DNA from: Mortierella sp. BCC40632
Taxonomy: Eukaryota; Mortierellomycota; Mortierellomycetes; Mortierellales; Mortierellaceae
DNA: 64,000 nt
Assembly: GCA_011634665.1 (NCBI GenBank)
Contig: WAEK01000025.1
Span: forward strand, 329,501 to 393,500
Direction of reading: 5' to 3'
The notes below the pieces were generated by a model. That model did no database searches. It saw nothing but the letters and a program-made list of their open reading frames with translations, and was not told the DNA's origin. The translations under genes and the position numbers were made by a program. This document shows, one piece after another, positions 58,888-64,000 of this stretch; position 1 is the stretch's first letter; each line of letters begins with the position of its first letter.

Positions 58888-61800
58888 GAGAGTCCTTATG
58901 TTCCAACCCATCCCCAAGCCATCCGCCACCCTCCCTCCAAAATTTGACTTTTTCTAAGTAAAATCAATGGGTATCAGATAGCCAATCAGCGTTCACCTAA
59001 CGCATAGTCAAAGGTGAAGGTACTATTCCAGCAGTTGTCTCTAAGTGAAGTACCCTTGGGAGTGGATTTTAGATGTTGAGTCCTAAAGAGATATTGTAGA
59101 GATGATTTTTTTACACCCGTCTATGTAAATTTTTCAGGTGGAGAGAAAAGTATGGATCTCCCCTGGACAAAAAACTTGGGGTTGAGGGACACGTCTAGCA
59201 AAATAGTCTATTGACTAGAAATCAAAAGTGCACTTTTTTGTTCAATCAATTATTGATATTCAGAACTTCTCTTTTTCTTCATACTTCATTAACAAAAGTA
59301 TTAGAGTAGAGTCTAGAGAACTCATAAATACCATTATCTCTGAGATTGCTTAGCTGGTTGAGGAGAAAATGCGATTTTGAAGCCGGTGATGGACGTCAAA
59401 AAATCCTTACAAGTCAAGATACTACCATAGAGTAGCTGCTGTTTCGCCCAAAATTGCCTACTTACTCGCCCCGGACATTAGCTAGACGCATTTTCTATCC
59501 TTCCAGTTAATAACTCGTGCCTTTAGATAGAATTGGCCAAGATCTGGGGGACTGAATGAAAAAAAAAAAATGATGTCAATCATCATTCTTTAAAGTCGCC
59601 TAAGAAAGGTATTGGGACTTCTTAGGCTGAGTTAGCGTTAAGAGACGAGGGAACAGAGGGTTTGAGATGCAGTCGCGCTCCTACGCAGACGTTTATTGAT
59701 TACAGTAATCTAGTATTTCTGTCGCTGCCTCTTGAACTTCAGCTGAGTATGCTCTTCGACTAAGCGGACCAGTCTTGCTAGAGTCTCATCTATCGCTTCT
59801 TCACCTGCCTGGGGAACATCTTTATCTAGGAGGGGGGCAAAAGGGTGCCAAGACGCTGGAAATTGATGGATCGAGAATTTGACCTAGGCTCCGGCTCTGG
59901 ATCGTTGATATGGTCCATATACTCCAGGTAATCGTTATGAGCTGCATCCAACAATGAGCGTTTGTTGTCCGGCCTGTCAACTTGATCTTGAGAATAAATG
60001 TCATCGCATCGTAACTGTAGCTCTGGTATTTGAATCATGACGAGGGCTATATGCTTGCAGGAACTGGCATTCATACGGAAATATGGACATGTACAGCTGA
60101 TGATCTCGCCAAACGCCAGTCTACTAAAATCGATCTGAATGTCATAAGTCGTCCCTTCTGCCGTAAAAAGACTCCACTCGAAGCAATGTATCATTGATCT
60201 GCGTCATTGGTTCACCAACAAATCCATAAGACTCTCTTGTTTGAATGTGTTTTTTCGGCCACAATTCTGAAGCGCGCCTCAATCTTCTGCGCAGGGGTTC
60301 ATGCGACCTGATTTCATGATACCACGGATACACTTTTGCTGAAAGTGGGGGACAGCCATGAAAGCCAGGGATGTAAATGACGGTGTCTGGGCGCCGCTGA
60401 TGCCGATCTCGGAAGAAATGTCGCTTGAGGATGTTGTGCCAGGACTCAATAAAGTTGTTTGTGTCTATGGACGAGTACGAAACTTCCTGTCGATAGCATA
60501 GCATCCAAGGGCTCTGAATCCGGGCGACATCCTCATCTTGCTCTGATCCAAAATATCGCTTGTTCAGGTAGTGTATTAGATCGGTCTGTTCTTTTCCATT
60601 TTTCTCGGTACTCTTGAATACGCAACATGGCTTTTGAGTGAGTAGGCTCTCTCTGGATCATGCGAAGCTCGGCAACCACCTATCACAGAGCAAGGTATGT
60701 TAGTGGCCAATAGCACTAGGAAAGTACCAAAAGGCATCTTAGCGACGCCTACCTCATCCCTCAGAGCTTTTCTCTGCTCCACAGGAAGGTGGGAAATGCC
60801 ACTCAAACGAGTTCTAGCCTCGCGTTCCCAAATACGATACACATGCCAAGCGCAGAAGAAAATGGGGACGTGATTTTTTCTGCGAAAGCCGTCTTGATTG
60901 CCAGAATCTCAACGTTGCCTTGATCCGTTATCACAGCGTTCGGCTTGTATATGTGTACAAGCTGCCAGGCGAGGAAAAGATTTCAGTCATCTTGCTTTCG
61001 AAGGGCCCTTAGCCATCCAACGAGGGTAGAGTTCTCTGTTGTCTTTGTCAAGAGGAATGCCACTGGAACCCCGAATCCTGTACTCGTATTCTTGACGACG
61101 AGGGTGAAAAGATTGGTCTTTTGCCTATGCACACAGAAGTACCGCATATAAGTGCTCTGGCTCAAGAAGGAGAGCTAGCTGACAGTCAAAGAATCGCACG
61201 TATGCACAGTACCCGAAAATGTCATGAGTCCCATCAAAGCAGATGGTTCTTCCATGCGCCTTCAACTGTGTCATTTGCCACATTGTGGCGAACCCAAAGT
61301 AGAGGCCACTGGTTCGGTCCTCCTTGTCGTAGTAGGTGAACCCGCCGTCATGCTCAAGCTCCTCCATCCACTTCATTGATGATAGCACGGGGTCTTTGTC
61401 TTTCCTCATCTTTTTGGCCATTACGGAATGCCAGATGTTGTAGACATCGTCGTATGTAATAAAGTCGTCGCGAGAGAAGCGGTCTTTTGCTCGCATGACC
61501 TGCATAAACTTGTCATGCTCCATTGTGAGTTGATTCATCACCATAGAGATTGTTGAGCCCCCAGAATAAGCTTCCTAATAGTCTCCTTGATAGCAGCAGA
61601 CTTTTGGCGAGTTCCCAGGCCAGTAAAGCTTCCCACGTCGTGATTATGGCCGAAACGATAGGCAATCTGGCATACAGTTTGACTTGTCCCATCTGTTCCA
61701 GGTACCTTTTTGAGTAATGACCCGAATTTTTGATTGACATCCTTTCCTAATGCTCTGTTTGCGGACTCTAGGCTTCCCAGACTTTCCTCCGAGCTTCCTG

Positions 61801-62805
61801 CCTTTGATGACTCGCTTTTGGCCCGGCACACTGGCATTGCAGGTACGACCGCGTGTCTCCTTTCTTCTCCTCACTGACATGACATACTTGTAAGCACTCT
61901 TCACCTGGACAAAGTTGGTAGATATCTCGGCCTGATGTTGTTGTAGCCATTCCCCGTACTTGTCGGCGGCTATCGTGAAGTGAGCTACCTTGTCTGTAAC
62001 ATGAAGTCCTTCTTGTTGAATGAAATCATCCTTTAACAATTTTTCCTGAATCTTCTTTTAGCGCAAACTCGTGCAAGTCTTCAGATATTTGTTTTGCATT
62101 CGCTGAAGAATTAGCGGAAGCAGTTGTTTTTTATTAGGTCTTTTCAGTGTACGGTCGTATTGAAACGAGGGCCAAGGTAGTCGAGTATTACGCTTACTCA
62201 CCTCAATCGGCGTCCCTTCTGCCATAGCTATCTTGGGCGCAATGTCGAAGATGGAATCAATCGAGCCTGTATCAGCCTCGACCTCACATATTTCATCTTC
62301 AGCGGGATCGGCCTCGCGTTCCTCAGAACTGCCCATTTTTTTTCTTCCGGACTAATGCTACATTATCATCGGCAGGGTCAGGGCTTTCGGTGCTATTAGA
62401 ATCATCATGAAAGTCTAGACTTGATTCGCTCTCGAAAAGGGCGGCCTAAAGGGAGAGAAATATGGATTACCAGACCGATGAAGGTGTATCATCCTCTTCT
62501 CTTCATTCAATCCAAGGCAAAGGCAAGGGAGGCTTACCAGCTTCCGCAGACTACTAACGACAAGCTATCTCGATCTCAGCAGCTTCCTTTTCGTTGTTTA
62601 TTCGAACAGTGTCTTCAATGGTGGGGGGCATTGTCTCGGCTGGCAGCTCGCTTTGGATGCGAGACTTGACCATTCTTATGGGACGCGAGGGAAGTGATGG
62701 AAGGAGTGATTGTGAGTATGGGTGGGCGATGGACTTTTGTCCTTGAAGTGACGTAACAGAATTTAAAAAATGCCGACCTTGTGGGGTTGGAACATAAGGA
62801 CACTC
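58888..62805 (-). mobile_element. MULE (Mutator-like) DNA transposon, 3918 bp
   Basis: Terminal inverted repeats of 22 bp have one mismatch: the left end starts GAGAGTCCTTATGTTCC and the right end, complemented, GAGTGTCCTTATGTTCC, both continuing AACCC. The target duplication TCAAAAGAG is perfect (58879-58887 and 62806-62814); 9 bp is typical of MULEs. The element lies inside the CRN6 header. Outside the transposase it holds about 700 bp of non-coding sequence on the left (58950-59650) and about 460 bp on the right. Confidence 0.95.
59826..62336 (-). CDS. MULE transposase with SWIM zinc finger (multi-exon, some frame breaks)
   Basis: The start is ATG 62336 (MGSSEEREADPAEDEICEVE). The N-terminal part is acidic, then Lys/Arg-rich (GRKLGGKSGKPRVRKQSIRK). 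The MULE core follows: YRFGHNHDVGSFTGLGTRQK, FITYDDVYNIWHSVMAKKMR, the first catalytic Asp in GRTICFDGTHDIFG (about 61240), GFGVPVAFLLTKTTENSTLV (about 61070), and the second Asp in NAVITDQGNVEIL (about 60920). The conserved NFIESWHNILKRHFF lies near 60450. A SWIM-type zinc finger (CTCPYFRMNASSCKHIALV, about 60095-60040) precedes the end. An intron with good GT-AG borders lies between FDGTHDIFG and QKTNLFTLVVK. Frames slip in an A-run near 61715 and near 61555, so the copy may be defective or carry assembly errors. It would cut and paste elements bearing the 22-bp ends. Confidence 0.85.
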
Positions 62806-62814
62806 TCAAAAGAG

Positions 62815-64000
62815 GAACTTGATGAGACAGATGACATTGCTGATGTCTTCCCAGAGGCACCACCCAAGAAGACAATCCATGTCATTGTCCAGCGCCCTCC
62901 TCCTCAAGGTAATGGGACGCGTCTTGTTGATTGATCTCCGCCTGCATGAGTTTAATCGTCTGCTAAACTTTGTCTCCATCATCCTCATAGTCCATGCACC
63001 AGCGCCTTCTCGCTCACTGACTCCGCTTCCTGGTTACCATTCGGATGGCTCTCGTCCCAGCACACCACTGTCTGGTATGCATTGAGTCGTGTGTCTTCTG
63101 TCTCTACAACTTTTTTTTTTTTTTTTTTTTTTTTTCTAATACAACATCCATCCTCTCTCCTACAATTGGGCGACCTCCATGCCGACATCAAAACAATCAC
63201 ACGGAAAAGTTTTTTTGCACCAGGATCAGACATTGCCAAGTTTCTCGACGCGTTTGTGAATGGCCAAGGACAGCTTCCAACCACCACAGGAAACATTCAA
63301 GGACTACCTAGAGCATGGCGCCGAGGACTAGGGAAAGCACCAACAAGCCGGCCTAGTCTTCTATTATTCATGGACCTCCCTGACCCTTCCAAACCCGATT
63401 CAGTGTCAAGGAATCTCGCAGCCGGATCCATCTCAAGCTTGTAGATGAGAACAATCGGTTCAACATACCCATCTTTTGGCGTGTCTGGTAATTTTTGATG
63501 CCCTCGACAATGCACAGTCTGTAGCGACAATGTTCATGTCAATTGCCTTCCTGATCAATACTTTCTTCAACTGAACTGGCATAGGCTGTGGCAAAACTCG
63601 CGCTGTGATTGAGCTTCTCTCTCAACACTGGGGATTCTACTTCAATGCCGCTGATGACGATTGGGGTTCTGCGGATATGATGACACTTCACAACACCGTC
63701 CGCCAACGCTTAAAGGATCTCCAGGACACTTCTGCTGTCGTAGATTTTGAAACCAACAACTATTTTGCACAGAAGATTACACAGTTGCTATTCCTCTCTC
63801 GGCTTCTTGTCTTCAGGTACTGTCTGAGCGTCCCTGGCTGTGGTGACACGTTTACCAGTGCACGTTGGGCTCTGCTTCAAGTGTGTCCTCATGTTCTATT
63901 GGAGGACATTTTCAACTCGCTCTTTACCAAACTTCTTGAACTACAGCATCACGGCTTACTCCCTCTCTCGCTACTGATTCGTAACATGCACGCGGATGCC
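62815..64000 (+). pseudogene. CRN6, 3' part (continues past the window end), degenerate
   Basis: The header resumes at 62815 (ELDETDDIADVFPEAPPKKT) directly after the second target duplication. Exon 1 ends at 62908, exon 2 is 62991-63074, and exon 3 should start near 63170. There the acceptor AACTAG of the other copies is AATTGG, so the splice site is lost. The NTPase exon has local indels (two extra bases, AC, near 63201; a T-run near 63212) and a frame loss near 63432 (stop at 63442). Walker A is again split by an intron (about 63489-63583, then GCTGTGGCAAAACTCGC). The following exon (LLSQHWGFYFNAADDDWGSA) is open to the window edge. The gene was probably already damaged, or decayed, apart from the transposon. 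Confidence 0.8.

Noticed and set aside
58933..58963. Natural C-terminus of a short CRN6 protein
   Set aside because: Its last residues are encoded by the transposon's inverted repeat.

Overview
The window is nuclear DNA of a eukaryote with spliceosomal introns. It is most likely an early-diverging filamentous fungus of the Mucoromycota/Mortierellomycota type. The reasons are 28S rRNA fragments that read like fungal 25S/28S, short GT-AG introns (many with long homopolymer tracts), and a gene set of Crinkler (CRN) proteins, Fanzor-like and MULE transposon genes and PIF1-like helicase. Genus cannot be decided from this sequence; a chytrid or an oomycete is less likely but not excluded. No bacterial operons, CRISPR arrays or intact tRNA genes were seen.

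Layout. 0-3.6 kb: a degraded CRN gene (CRN1, +). 3.6-8.7 kb: on the minus strand, an XPG/FEN1-type nuclease followed by a Fanzor (eukaryotic TnpB-like) remnant, possibly one fused gene. 9.2-10.2 kb: an unknown tail-anchored protein. 11.0-12.4 kb: an LTR-like leader joined to a 28S rRNA 3'-end fragment (cassette 1). 13.1-15.0 kb: a UCH-like deubiquitinase (-). 15.5-17.4 kb: a broken PIF1-like helicase (-). 17.9-20.3 kb: PD-(D/E)XK protein 1 (-). 20.4-21.0 kb: tandem repeats. 21.5-24.8 kb: CRN2. 25.1-26.4 kb: 28S cassette 2. 26.8-29.2 kb: PD-(D/E)XK protein 2 (-). 30.8-34.0 kb: CRN3. 34.8-35.9 kb: 28S cassette 3. 36.3 kb: a UCH fragment (-). 37.3-39.3 kb: a second UCH-like gene (+). 40.0-42.2 kb: PD-(D/E)XK protein 3 (-). 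43.5-44.6 kb: CRN4, truncated. 44.9-47.2 kb: PD-(D/E)XK protein 4 (-). 48.3-51.6 kb: CRN5. 51.9-53.3 kb: 28S cassette 4. 55.2-57.4 kb: PD-(D/E)XK protein 5 (-). 58.6-64.0 kb: CRN6, split by a 3.9-kb MULE transposon with a perfect 9-bp target duplication.

The region looks like a fast-turnover accessory island built from a few repeated modules: CRN genes (ubiquitin-like header, P-loop NTPase, restriction-endonuclease-like nuclease), five multi-exon nuclease-like genes on the opposite strand, UCH-type peptidase genes, and dispersed 28S cassettes that travel with CRN 3' ends. CRN3 and CRN5 splice into clean 913-residue reading frames; the other CRN copies carry frameshifts, a truncation or the transposon. 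CRN genes share a pyrimidine-rich 5' flank with a conserved AAGCCAC...GTCA-like block, usually behind a GA/GT/GGAT microsatellite.

Most function calls come from motifs read by eye. Exon borders are exact for CRN2, CRN3, CRN5 and most of CRN4, and approximate elsewhere. Many apparent frameshifts lie in or next to homopolymer runs, so some may be assembly errors.
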